A DNA stretch of 64,000 nucleotides from NCBI GenBank assembly GCA_022571845.1, contig JACZXB010000011.1:1-64000 (forward strand). Direction: 5' to 3'. Under the pieces are notes generated by a model. It searched no databases and was not told the DNA's origin. It worked only from the letters and a program-made list of their open reading frames with translations. The DNA comes from Candidatus Zixiibacteriota bacterium. Its GTDB lineage: Bacteria; Zixibacteria; MSB-5A5; GN15; FEB-12. Shown here in pieces: positions 24,483 to 32,617 of this stretch (position 1 is its first letter; each line of letters starts with the position of its first letter). Position numbers and translations under genes: made by a program.

Positions 24483-25238
24483 TTACCCCAGGGCACTACT
24501 TAACAACTTGTAGGCAGTAAACAGCATAACAATCAGAAATACAATCTTGACAGCCAGCGGTTTGGCCAGTGTGCCCAGTTTGCCGCCGATCATGCCACCG
24601 ATCACAACGCCCAGAATGACCGGCATGGCAGCAGAGGCATCCAGTCGCCCTGAGCCAAGATAAACAGCCGTGGCTGCGGTAGCAGAAAAACCTATGACCA
24701 TGGCCGAGGTACCTCTGGCTACGCTCAGATCTTTACCAAACAGAAGATAAAGAGCCGGAATAAAAAAGATACCCCCTCCGACGCCAAGAGTGGCGGCGAT
24801 TGTGCCGGTAAGAAGTGCTACTGCTGCTGCTATAGAATAGTAGAGTGTCTTGCTGTCAGCATGCCACTTCTTCTCAGAATCATTTTTTTTCTTAAAGAGC
24901 ATGAGCGCCGCATAAACAACAAGAACCGAGAAAATCAGCTGTATTATATTCGAAGGTATATAGGCGCTAATGATGCTGCCGGCAACACCGCCAATCGTCA
25001 TGAAAACACCTAGGACAACAACCAGTTCATTGTCTATCAGATTTTTTTTCAAGAACGGCGTAGATGCTGACATTGAGCCTACTATAATCGCGGCCATAGA
25101 AATTGGCGCGGCAGCTTTGATATCCATGCCCATTACAATGGCCATAAAGGGCACCATTATTATGCCGCCGCCCAGCCCCAGATATCCCCCAAGCAATCCT
25201 CCGGTTAAGCCGCAACAAATGTATAAAATTGCTTCCAG
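24483..25238 (-). CDS. TauE/SafE-family anion exporter, probable CTG start
   Basis: TauE/SafE permeases move sulfite, sulfoacetate or other organic anions. The protein has eight predicted helices and the two family repeats: GGLLGGYLGLGGGIIMVPFM near the start and TLGVGGGIFFIPAL in the middle. TTG at 25196 would cut off helix 1. In frame upstream, CTG at 25238 adds MEAILYICCGLTGG and has AGAGGA eight bases before it; no ATG, GTG or TTG lies between the preceding stop and 25196. I therefore take CTG 25238 as the start (251 residues). It begins three bases after the S41 protease stop. Confidence 0.85.
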   Translation of the reverse strand: MEAILYICCGLTGGLLGGYLGLGGGIIMVPFMAIVMGMDIKAAAPISMAAIIVGSMSASTPFLKKNLIDNELVVVLGVFMTIGGVAGSIISAYIPSNIIQLIFSVLVVYAALMLFKKKNDSEKKWHADSKTLYYSIAAAVALLTGTIAATLGVGGGIFFIPALYLLFGKDLSVARGTSAMVIGFSATAATAVYLGSGRLDASAAMPVILGVVIGGMIGGKLGTLAKPLAVKIVFLIVMLFTAYKLLSSALG

Positions 25239-25241
25239 TTT

Positions 25242-26804
25242 TTAGTTCCTCTTTTTTAAGGCTTGAATAGCAACCTGGATCGGTTCGTATTCAGAAGCAA
25301 AGGCTTCCTTGTAAGAACGGTAGACGCCAAATTTTCTTTCGAGCGACTGCTGCCTCAGACGCAGCCAGATAAAATCTGCAAATTTTTTGAAGTATAGCTC
25401 ATCTGCCAGCCGCGAATTTTCTGTAAGAACAGCTGCCACACTTTTCATGTTTTTCGTCTCTGCCTGGGACTCTAAATATTTCGCAATCTCTGTTGTTTTA
25501 GATTCAAAATCAAAATTGCCGGCCAAGGCAAATTCTTGGAGCCTGGCGACCCAGATGTCGCGGGTCTCCGAAGAATTATCGGCGCCAATTATTTCATCCT
25601 GATATTTGTGAGCAAATCGAAAGAGAGCCAGCGATCTCTCCAGTTCATTATAAAAAGCACTCTTTTCAATATACTCAATATAAGAGTCGGGAATAATTCC
25701 GCGGTCACTTTTAGCATCAGCTCTGCCGGGAGAATTTATGAATTTCCTCCCCTCGAAATAGTAACGTGAGATGGTCAGTCTAAGACCGTCTCCATCGGAC
25801 AATCTGAAATATCCCTGCACCAGACCTTTTCCGAAAGTAGTATCGCCTACTATAATCGCTTTACCGGAATATTTAAGCGCTCCGGCGACAATCTCCGATG
25901 AAGAGGCCGAGGCGCCATTTACTAAAATCGCTAGCGGTAATTCGGGCAGGTCGATTTCTTTACTGGCATAATACTCTTCGCTTTCCCAGCGGGATTTCCC
26001 AAATGAGCCGACAATGAATTCGTTTTTCTCAAGAAACAGATCTACTGTTTTTCTGGCTTCTTCAAAAAGGCCGCCGGGATTATCCCGCAGGTCCAGTATC
26101 AGTCCCTTGACAGCTTGAGGATTGTTTTTTATTAAAGAATCGAGGGCGGCTTTTAAGTCATCAGTCGCACCGGCATTAAAATCCAAAAGCCTGACGTATA
26201 CAAAACTGTCAGGCCTGATACCAGCGTAAGGAACATGAAGGAAATCTATTCTTTTTCTTTCTATTTCAAACTGCAAAGTATCGCCGGTGGCGGGTCTCAA
26301 AATTTTTGCCGTTATAGTAGTCCCTTCTTCACCTTTTACTATTTTTATCGACGCGGTAGACGACAATCCACCCAGTGTGATAGAGTCAACTTTTGTAATA
26401 ATATCACCATTCAAGATACCTGCAACTGCCGCCGGACCATTCTCGCGTACTGAGATTATGAGCAGACCTCTTTTTTCAGCTGTCACCAAAACACCAATGC
26501 CGTGATAGCCGCCGCTCAATTCGTCCACAAACTGGTCAAGCTGCTCTTTATCGATATAACTGGAAAACGGGTCGAGCTGGTCAAAGATTGCCTGGCGGGC
26601 CGAAAGCATAGCGCTCTGCCAGTTGACTCGGTCGGGGTAAACGTCACGAATAATTTTGGCTGCCCTGAACAAACTCTGCGAATATTTCACAGCCGGGTCT
26701 GAGATAACAATAACTGCCATTCCTCCGGCAATACTTATTGTTAGAGCCAAAAATAGAACAGTTAGGATTATAGATTTTTTTTCGAAATATTGATTTTGGC
26801 TCAT
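25242..26804 (-). CDS. S41 C-terminal processing peptidase
   Basis: The 520-residue protein has an N-terminal membrane anchor (IILTVLFLALTISIAGGMAVIVI), a PDZ domain (about 95-180, GIGVLVTAEKRGLLI..GPAAVAGILNGDIITKVD) and the tail-specific protease core with Ser303 in NGASASSSEI and Lys326 in DTTFGKGLVQ, the Ser-Lys dyad. It acts in the periplasm on misfolded or regulated envelope proteins. A C-terminal helical region of about 120 residues follows the core. Its ATG overlaps the tmk stop by four bases. Confidence 0.93.
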   Translation of the reverse strand: MSQNQYFEKKSIILTVLFLALTISIAGGMAVIVISDPAVKYSQSLFRAAKIIRDVYPDRVNWQSAMLSARQAIFDQLDPFSSYIDKEQLDQFVDELSGGYHGIGVLVTAEKRGLLIISVRENGPAAVAGILNGDIITKVDSITLGGLSSTASIKIVKGEEGTTITAKILRPATGDTLQFEIERKRIDFLHVPYAGIRPDSFVYVRLLDFNAGATDDLKAALDSLIKNNPQAVKGLILDLRDNPGGLFEEARKTVDLFLEKNEFIVGSFGKSRWESEEYYASKEIDLPELPLAILVNGASASSSEIVAGALKYSGKAIIVGDTTFGKGLVQGYFRLSDGDGLRLTISRYYFEGRKFINSPGRADAKSDRGIIPDSYIEYIEKSAFYNELERSLALFRFAHKYQDEIIGADNSSETRDIWVARLQEFALAGNFDFESKTTEIAKYLESQAETKNMKSVAAVLTENSRLADELYFKKFADFIWLRLRQQSLERKFGVYRSYKEAFASEYEPIQVAIQALKKRN

Positions 26805-27436
26805 TGCAGCTTGAGTCTTCTTTTTAGAATTGTTTTGACTTGCTCAAATATTACGTCAGGCAAAGGTGAGCTGTCTATTAGTTTGACTCGGCGCTTTTCA
26901 ATTCTGGCAATCTCTTGAAATCCTTTTCGCACCCGCCTGTGAAAAGCCAGCGCCTGTGACTCTAACCTATCAGGAGTTTTGCCGCGCCTTTTTGCAGCTG
27001 TTTTCAAATCAACATCGAAGACAAATGTAAATTCCGGCACGATATTAGCTGTAGCTATTTTGTGAAGAGATTTGACCATCTTAATGTTGAGTCTACGACC
27101 ATAGCCTTGATAGGCGGTGGTACTGTCGTAAAACCTGTCACAGAGAACTACCAGACCATTAGCCAGGGCAGGTTTAATCTTTAAGGCGGTTAGCTCTGAA
27201 CGGGCAGCCTCATATAAAAGCAATTCTGTCAAATCCGGAATAGCTAACTTTTTATTTAATAGAATCTTCCTGAGCTTTTCAGCCACAGGCGTAGAGCCCG
27301 GTTCGCGCAGCAAGATAACCTTTTTTTTCAATTTCTTAAGATAGTTAAAAGCTTTTCCGGCCTGAACTGATTTACCGCAGCCATCAATCCCCTCAAAAGT
27401 TATCAGCTGGCCTGTATGTTTATTTTGCGTTGTCAT
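26801..27436 (-). CDS. tmk: Thymidylate kinase
   Basis: Phosphorylates dTMP to dTDP. The 211-residue protein has the P-loop EGIDGCGKS (15-23), the LREPGSTPV motif, the DRFYDSTTAYQGYGR motif binding dTMP and a lid region rich in Arg (AKRRGKTPDRLE). The P-loop lacks the Arg of the E. coli type and the lid carries arginines, the usual alternative. It leads the minus-strand run tmk-S41-tauE-DUF1634-HAD-nucleotidyltransferase, all overlapping or within five bases. Confidence 0.95.
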   Translation of the reverse strand: MTTQNKHTGQLITFEGIDGCGKSVQAGKAFNYLKKLKKKVILLREPGSTPVAEKLRKILLNKKLAIPDLTELLLYEAARSELTALKIKPALANGLVVLCDRFYDSTTAYQGYGRRLNIKMVKSLHKIATANIVPEFTFVFDVDLKTAAKRRGKTPDRLESQALAFHRRVRKGFQEIARIEKRRVKLIDSSPLPDVIFEQVKTILKRRLKLQ

Positions 27437-27460
27437 AATAATGTTTCAATTATGTTTTAT

Positions 27461-27491
27461 AAAAAACCGGCGATTAAATCAACCGCCGGTT
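27461..27491 (-). terminator. Intrinsic terminator after inositol-phosphate synthase
   Basis: Arms AACCGGCG (27465-27472) and CGCCGGTT (27484-27491) form a perfect 8-bp GC-rich stem with an 11-base loop. On the minus strand the stem is followed by a T run (complement of the A run from 27461). It lies 29 bases after the INO1 stop and before tmk. Confidence 0.85.
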
Positions 27492-27519
27492 ATAATATTC
27501 AATAATACTGTCGGGAAAA

Positions 27520-28746
27520 CTACTTTTTCTTCCTGACAATCCTTTTTGGTCTGGGGCGCCTGAGCCCTTTGGCCGCCATAGCCGGCACGGTCTTTCTGCT
27601 TACGGAGACCGTTTTGGCCGTCTTCTTAGTACGTTTGATGGAAATAGCAGTTGTTTTAGCAGCCTTCTTTTTCCAGCCATACCTGGTGATGAATTCCTCG
27701 GTCAATATACGGGCCTCTTCATCGGTATACTGCACCGGCGGAGATTTCTTGAAATAGGAAGAAGGTCCATTGAGCGAGCCGGATAGTTTATTATCAAGAG
27801 CCAGCTTGCAACAACGGACAGCGTCAATTACCACCCCGGCCGAGTTGGGGCTGTCCCAGACTTCAAGCTTCATTTCAACGTTAAGAGGCACATCTCCAAA
27901 GGTCGTGCCTTCCATCCGGATATAGGCCCACTTACGGTCTGAAAGCCAGGGCACGTAATCCGAAGGACCGATATGAATGTTATCTTTGCCCATATCGTAG
28001 GGAAGCTGGCTGGAGACGGCGTTCGTTTTGGAAATCTTCTTGGATTCTAAACGGGAGCGCTCCAGCATATTCAAGAAGTCGGTATTGCCGCCAAAATTGA
28101 GTTGATAAGTATGGTCGAGTCTGACACCGCGGTCATAAAAAAGACGTGTCAAAACTCGGTGGGTGATAGTTGAACCGACCTGCGACTTGATATCATCGCC
28201 AATAATCGGCAGACCTTTTTTCTCAAAGCGTTTTTGCCAGTATTGCTCTCTGGCAATAAAGACCGGAATGCAGTTAACGAAACCGCAGCCGGCTTCCAGC
28301 ACCTGCTCCACATACCATTTGGTGGCTTCCTCAGAACCAACCGGCAGATAATTTATAACTACATCGGTGCGTGTTTCTTTTAATAGTTTGACAATATCAA
28401 CCGTGTCGCCGGGAGCTTTTTCTATAACTTGAGAAAGATAATACCCTAAACCGTCATGGGTCATGCCGCGCCTGACTTTCACGCCGGATTTGGGAACGCC
28501 TGAAAATTTGAAAGTATTGTTGGGCTTGGTGAAGATTGCTTCAGACAAATCTTTACCAACTTTGTTTTTATCAATATCAATCGCCGCCGAAAACTCAATA
28601 TCCCTGATATGATATCCGCCCAGATTGACATGCATCAGCCCCGGCACCAGATCACCATCTTTGGCATTCTTGTAATATTCTACTCCCTGTACCAAAGACG
28701 AGGCGCAGTTGCCGACCCCGATGATAGCTACTCTGACTTTTGACAT
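27520..28746 (-). CDS. Inositol-3-phosphate synthase with basic tail
   Basis: INO1 (MIPS) converts glucose 6-phosphate to 1D-myo-inositol 3-phosphate using NAD. Start ATG 28746 has AAGGAG nine bases upstream and begins at the family N terminus [20 protein letters not shown]; the longer frame to 28824 is not needed. The 408-residue protein has [19 protein letters not shown] and [20 protein letters not shown]-like [12 protein letters not shown] signatures of the short bacterial/archaeal type (about 360). The last 50 residues (359-408) are extra: 21 Lys/Arg, no acidic residue, histone-H1-like. A promoter (28824-28796) and a terminator (27491-27461) define a single-gene unit. Confidence 0.93.
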   Translation of the reverse strand: MSKVRVAIIGVGNCASSLVQGVEYYKNAKDGDLVPGLMHVNLGGYHIRDIEFSAAIDIDKNKVGKDLSEAIFTKPNNTFKFSGVPKSGVKVRRGMTHDGLGYYLSQVIEKAPGDTVDIVKLLKETRTDVVINYLPVGSEEATKWYVEQVLEAGCGFVNCIPVFIAREQYWQKRFEKKGLPIIGDDIKSQVGSTITHRVLTRLFYDRGVRLDHTYQLNFGGNTDFLNMLERSRLESKKISKTNAVSSQLPYDMGKDNIHIGPSDYVPWLSDRKWAYIRMEGTTFGDVPLNVEMKLEVWDSPNSAGVVIDAVRCCKLALDNKLSGSLNGPSSYFKKSPPVQYTDEEARILTEEFITRYGWKKKAAKTTAISIKRTKKTAKTVSVSRKTVPAMAAKGLRRPRPKRIVRKKK

Positions 28747-28795
28747 ATAACAGAACTCCTTTTTGAAATTTCTTTTGTTACTTAAATGAACCTCG

Positions 28796-28824
28796 AATAT
28801 ATCAGAATGTAAGAGGGCTGTCAA
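28796..28824 (-). promoter_or_regulatory. Promoter of inositol-phosphate synthase gene
   Basis: On the minus strand TTGACA (28824-28819) and TATATT (28801-28796) are separated by 17 bases, a near-consensus sigma-70-type promoter, about 50 bases upstream of the ATG. Confidence 0.65.
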
Positions 28825-28869
28825 TTTCTATTTGCTTTTTGGGGTCAGTTATATATCTTAAGTTTATTA

Positions 28870-28891
28870 TTTATGACTATATAGTCATAAA
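28870..28891. promoter_or_regulatory. 22-bp perfect palindrome, probable TetR operator
   Basis: The half-site TTTATGACTAT (28870-28880) is followed directly by its exact complement, giving a 22-bp perfect palindrome 36 bases before the TetR-family ATG (28927) and 46 bases upstream of the -35 of the divergent INO1 gene. Operators of this size and position are typical for autoregulated TetR proteins. Control of INO1 is possible but the site lies outside its core promoter. Confidence 0.65.
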
Positions 28892-28926
28892 GGCCTGAAA
28901 TTTGACATATATGAAGACTTATAATT

Positions 28927-29574
28927 ATGATTGATGAAAATCTGATAGCTGAACTGGTCCGAAGAAAGGTAGTTACTGAGACTTTCCGGCGGCTGCCGCC
29001 CGCTAAAAAAGAAAAACTATATTCCACTGCCTTACATATTTTTGCCAAATACGGTTACGACGGCATGGCCATAGACCAGTTCTGTGCTAATGCCAGAATA
29101 TCCAAAGGTTCATTCTTTCAGTATTTCCCTTCTAAAACTCACCTGTTGGAGTTTGCCCTGCTCCTTTTTGACCACACTTTGATAGAAGTTTCGGAAAAAT
29201 TAAGAGAAACAGAAACTGCGGTTATGGCCAAAGACCGGCTGCTGCAATTGATCCTGGCGCTGGGCGGCAGAGACGTTCTTCAGGCAGTTGAAAAGAAATT
29301 TTATCTGTTTGCCGTAAACTCTCTTCATCATAGTGCGGTAGCTGTAGAAGGCATTCAACTTGAGCGTCATCTTTATGATTTTATTTCCGAAGTAGTCAGA
29401 CGTGCTGTAGAAACCAGAGAAGTTCGTTCCGATTACGCCACCGAGGCAACCATTAGATTCGTAGCACGAACTATTGACGGCATCCTCACAGATTTTTTCT
29501 TAAGCGGTAAAATTCCTGACAGGGAAACAACCGTGCCTCTGATCGAATACTTGTTTGACGGCATAAAAAATTAG
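28927..29574 (+). CDS. TetR/AcrR-family regulator
   Basis: The 215-residue protein has a TetR DNA-binding domain (about residues 35-80: ALHIFAKYGYDGMAIDQFCANARISKGSFFQYFPSKTHLLEFAL) and a helical ligand domain after it. The N-terminal 30 residues are an extension relative to typical members. It has no strong ribosome site, and TATAAT lies immediately before the ATG. The palindrome at 28870-28891 is its likely operator. It is divergent from INO1 and converges with the CsaA-like gene with a four-base overlap. The ligand is unknown; fatty-acid or lipid signals would fit the neighbourhood. Confidence 0.88.
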   Translation: MIDENLIAELVRRKVVTETFRRLPPAKKEKLYSTALHIFAKYGYDGMAIDQFCANARISKGSFFQYFPSKTHLLEFALLLFDHTLIEVSEKLRETETAVMAKDRLLQLILALGGRDVLQAVEKKFYLFAVNSLHHSAVAVEGIQLERHLYDFISEVVRRAVETREVRSDYATEATIRFVARTIDGILTDFFLSGKIPDRETTVPLIEYLFDGIKN

Positions 29575-29912
29575 TAAACTCTGGCGCCAAGCTCGGCCTC
29601 GTCAACCGGCCGCAGAAGAGCAATCCCGCCGTCCGGCTTACTGATACCTAAGACCAGAACCTGAGACTCAAAACCGGCAATATTTTTGGTTGGGAAATTC
29701 ACGACAGCCAGACATTGTTTATTTAGTAGTTGTTCGACAGTGTAGTCACTTTTGAAACGACCACAAGATTGTTTGATGCCAATTTCTTTTCCAAAGTCGA
29801 TCTTAAATTTATAAGTCGGAAACTTTGCCCGCTCAAAATCTGTAACTTCGATTATCTGACCGACTCTGATATCAACTTTTTCAAACTCTTCAAATGTAAT
29901 AAGGTCGCTCAA
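29571..29912 (-). CDS. CsaA-like tRNA-binding domain protein
   Basis: The 113-residue protein is a single OB-fold tRNA-binding domain: FEKVDIRVGQIIEV at the start, FPTYKFKIDFG, KQSCGRFKSDYT, VVNFPTKNIAGFESQVLVLG and a C-terminal RPV motif. B. subtilis CsaA has this size and binds protein substrates as a dimer; the same fold ends methionyl-tRNA synthetase. It starts six bases after the PfkB stop, so it belongs to the phosphatidyltransferase-kinase operon by position; the functional reason is unclear. Confidence 0.9.
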   Translation of the reverse strand: MSDLITFEEFEKVDIRVGQIIEVTDFERAKFPTYKFKIDFGKEIGIKQSCGRFKSDYTVEQLLNKQCLAVVNFPTKNIAGFESQVLVLGISKPDGGIALLRPVDEAELGARVY

Positions 29913-29917
29913 AGCTT

Positions 29918-30856
29918 TTAGCCCGCGTTCACTTTTACTTTAACTTTGTAATCTGCCATAGCCAGAAGTTTTTCCTGCCTGATGCGAACAGCGGCTTCAG
30001 TCATAGGGAAATCCGGACCAACATGCTCAAGCATGATAGAAGAGGTAGCCGCTGCGAAGCATCCGGCCCGCCGCAAATCTCCATCGCTTTTAAAATATTC
30101 AAAAGTAAAGCCGGCCATATGGGTATCACCGCAGCCGGTGGCATCGACAACATTGGCATCGTAGGGCGGAATATCATAAAACTCCTGGCCGTCATATACA
30201 ATCGAACCCAAATCTGCCAAGGTTACTATGACAATTTTCGCTCCCCAGGACTTTATTATCTCTGCTGCTTTATAAGGGTTTTCACGACAGTCAATGCCGG
30301 TCAAGATGCGCCCTTCGAGTTCGTTGGGCTTGACGATATCGAACAGTCCCAGAATTTCTTCAATCCCCTCGGTCTTATGGTGGTAAATTTCATTTTGCTC
30401 GTCTGCTCCGCGGATTAATCCTTGCGGATCACAAAACATCAGGCCCTCAAAATCCTGCCTGATTCTTTTGATTTCATCAAAGGAAACTTCACCCAGAATC
30501 GGACCAATCAAGACAGCTTGTGAGTCTTTGTATAACGACGGCGAAAGCTGTTCGATATTATCAGCCCGCTCAATTAGTTTTAAAGTCCTGTTGCCAAAAT
30601 CATCGTAATAGTGCAAAGAGAAGCCGCCTGTTTTTTCTGACGGTAGAATTTCATGTTTGATACCGAACCGATCAAGGTCCTGCTCAAGCTGCATTTTGTA
30701 ATCATCACCGGCGCAACCCACGAATGTTACTTCGCTGCCAATTTTGCTCAAAGCCAGAGCTGCATTGGTAGAGCAGCCGGAGAGAACCCGACCTATCGGT
30801 TCAACTTTCTGAATCTTGATTAAATCATAAACGGGGTTGCCGATTACGGTGATCAT
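29918..30856 (-). CDS. PfkB-family sugar or polyol kinase
   Basis: The 312-residue ribokinase-fold protein starts with MITVIGNPVYDLI, has the GCSTNAALALSKIG motif near residue 30 (binding the substrate hydroxyls), GCAGDD, and the C-terminal signature DATGCGDTHMAGF with the catalytic Asp. Substrate is not visible. Its start codon shares a base with the stop of the CDP-alcohol phosphatidyltransferase (TAATG), a coupled arrangement. Because an inositol-lipid synthase is next door and INO1 is close, an inositol or nucleoside kinase role is a reasonable guess, since archaeal myo-inositol kinases are PfkB members. Confidence 0.87.
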   Translation of the reverse strand: MITVIGNPVYDLIKIQKVEPIGRVLSGCSTNAALALSKIGSEVTFVGCAGDDYKMQLEQDLDRFGIKHEILPSEKTGGFSLHYYDDFGNRTLKLIERADNIEQLSPSLYKDSQAVLIGPILGEVSFDEIKRIRQDFEGLMFCDPQGLIRGADEQNEIYHHKTEGIEEILGLFDIVKPNELEGRILTGIDCRENPYKAAEIIKSWGAKIVIVTLADLGSIVYDGQEFYDIPPYDANVVDATGCGDTHMAGFTFEYFKSDGDLRRAGCFAAATSSIMLEHVGPDFPMTEAAVRIRQEKLLAMADYKVKVKVNAG

Positions 30857-31479
30857 TAAACTTCTTTTTTATCTCCGAGCATTTTCTTGGTGTAAAACAG
30901 CCGCTGAATAGCGGTAATGACAGAAGTTGCCCCGACTATGATTAGTGCCAGTTCAAGCCAGCCGCCATTGGGGAAAGTACCGGTAGGACGATAGATTTCA
31001 ATTATGGAGCCACCTATAATGACCAGAAATTTCTCCAGTCGTCCCATTATGCCAACTGCACAGTTTTCAAGCTTGCCGATAGATTCTGCTGCCGCCCGTG
31101 TGTAACTTGCGATGAGCATTCCAAATAGTGCGAACAGCCCCCAGCCCGGATGAACCGCTCCTGAAAGTGTAATTCCGGCAAGAATAAAAAATTCGCCATA
31201 TCTGTCGGAAACGTGGTCGAAAAATCCTCCGAAAACAGTTCCTATATTCCCCGCTCTGGCGGTGGAGCCATCGAGCATATCCGTTATCGAAGTAACGATG
31301 ATAAATACAACCCCCCAAAAGAAATCGGCTCTCCAGAAAAAAATACCGGAGACCATGGCCGAAATCATGGACACTATCGTTATAAAATTAGGACGCAGAC
31401 CCATTTTATAACAGACTTTCCCCAACGCTAGTGAGTAGCGCTCATACAATATCCGTTTTTGCTGATTTATTCCCGGCAA
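30856..31479 (-). CDS. CDP-alcohol phosphatidyltransferase, inositol-phosphate type likely
   Basis: This 207-residue integral membrane enzyme has about six helices and the full catalytic motif: Asp67, Asp70-Gly71, Ala74-Arg75, Gly84, Asp88 and Asp92. It transfers a diacyl- or dialkyl-glycerol phosphate from a CDP carrier to an alcohol. The local sequence FFDHVSDRYGEF resembles phosphatidyl- and archaetidyl-inositol-phosphate synthases, which carry DRYxE after the motif. INO1, three genes away, would supply the inositol phosphate. Substrate identity remains inference; phosphatidylglycerolphosphate synthase is less likely. It leads the operon with PfkB and CsaA. Confidence 0.85.
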   Translation of the reverse strand: MPGINQQKRILYERYSLALGKVCYKMGLRPNFITIVSMISAMVSGIFFWRADFFWGVVFIIVTSITDMLDGSTARAGNIGTVFGGFFDHVSDRYGEFFILAGITLSGAVHPGWGLFALFGMLIASYTRAAAESIGKLENCAVGIMGRLEKFLVIIGGSIIEIYRPTGTFPNGGWLELALIIVGATSVITAIQRLFYTKKMLGDKKEV

Positions 31480-31633
31480 GGCAGATTAGTCTTTCTCTGT
31501 TATTTTCTCCACATCAGAATATAGATTATTATATGTCAGAATCAATCCCGCAAGCAACAACAACCCAAATCCGAACTAAACTAACTGATTCGGTTCATTG
31601 ACTTTCCGGGAGTTCGGCGGAATATTCCTGCCA

Positions 31634-32617
31634 ATGTTTATTGACTATGTTGAAATAGAAATAGATGCCGGCAATGGCGGCCCCGGTTGCGTCTCTTTTC
31701 ATCAGGAGAAGTTTGTCCCCAAGGGAGGCCCCGATGGCGGCGATGGCGGCCACGGCGGCAGCGTCATCGCTACTGCCGATTCTCAGCTGTCTACTCTTTT
31801 GGATTTTAGATACCAACGTAAATACAAGGCAGAAAACGGAAAACATGGCGAAGGCGGACTCAAATCCGGAAAGTCAGGAAAAGACATAATTCTTAGGCTG
31901 CCGGTTGGAACAGTTATTAAAGATCTTTCATCCGGAGATCTGATTGTAGACCTGGATGAAGCAGGAGCAGAATTTGTCTTAGCAAAAGGCGGACGAGGCG
32001 GCAGAGGCAATAATCATTTTAAGTCTGCTACCAATCAAACCCCGCGCCGGGCCGATGACGGCAGCCCGGGTGAAAAGAAAAAGGTAGCGCTCGAACTTAA
32101 ACTTTTGGCTGATGTCGGTTTAGTCGGTTTTCCCAATGCCGGTAAATCCACTATTCTGGCCACACTTTCGGCGGCCCGCCCAAAAATTGCTGATTATCCC
32201 TTCACTACCCTCAAACCCAATCTTGGAATCGTGAGCATCCGAGAACATAAGTCTTTTGTGATGGCAGACATACCGGGACTTATCGAGGGAGCATCGCTGG
32301 GCAAAGGACTGGGACTGCAGTTTCTCAGACATATTCAACGCACCAAGATTTTGGCCTATATTATTGACATAAATGAGCCGGATATTAAGCAAGCTTTTTG
32401 CTCTTTGCAAAAGGAGCTCGAGGAATTTGACGATTTTCTTTTAAGTAAGGTTTCGCTGGTGATAGTAACCAAAACAGATACAGTCTCAGAAAGTGATTTG
32501 AAGAAACTTTCCGGGAAGCTTCCTTCGGACTATATTTACATATCCGCAGTATCAGGCAGTGGGATTAACGGGTTTAAACAGGAGATAGAAAAACGTCTTG
32601 ACCAACTCAGAGCTTAA
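31634..32617 (+). CDS. obg: Obg/CgtA GTPase
   Basis: Obg is a 50S ribosome-assembly GTPase linked to (p)ppGpp. ATG 31634 (MFIDYVEIEIDAGNGG) fits the family start better than the longer frame from 31598. The 327-residue protein has the glycine-rich Obg fold (GGPDGGDGGHGG, GGRGGRGNNHF), G1 GFPNAGKST (165-173), G2/G3 region ADYPFTTLKPNLG and DIPGLIEGAS, G4 TKTD and G5 SAVSG. The C-terminal extension domain of some Obg proteins is absent. dprA begins 20 bases inside its end. Confidence 0.95.
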   Translation: MFIDYVEIEIDAGNGGPGCVSFHQEKFVPKGGPDGGDGGHGGSVIATADSQLSTLLDFRYQRKYKAENGKHGEGGLKSGKSGKDIILRLPVGTVIKDLSSGDLIVDLDEAGAEFVLAKGGRGGRGNNHFKSATNQTPRRADDGSPGEKKKVALELKLLADVGLVGFPNAGKSTILATLSAARPKIADYPFTTLKPNLGIVSIREHKSFVMADIPGLIEGASLGKGLGLQFLRHIQRTKILAYIIDINEPDIKQAFCSLQKELEEFDDFLLSKVSLVIVTKTDTVSESDLKKLSGKLPSDYIYISAVSGSGINGFKQEIEKRLDQLRA

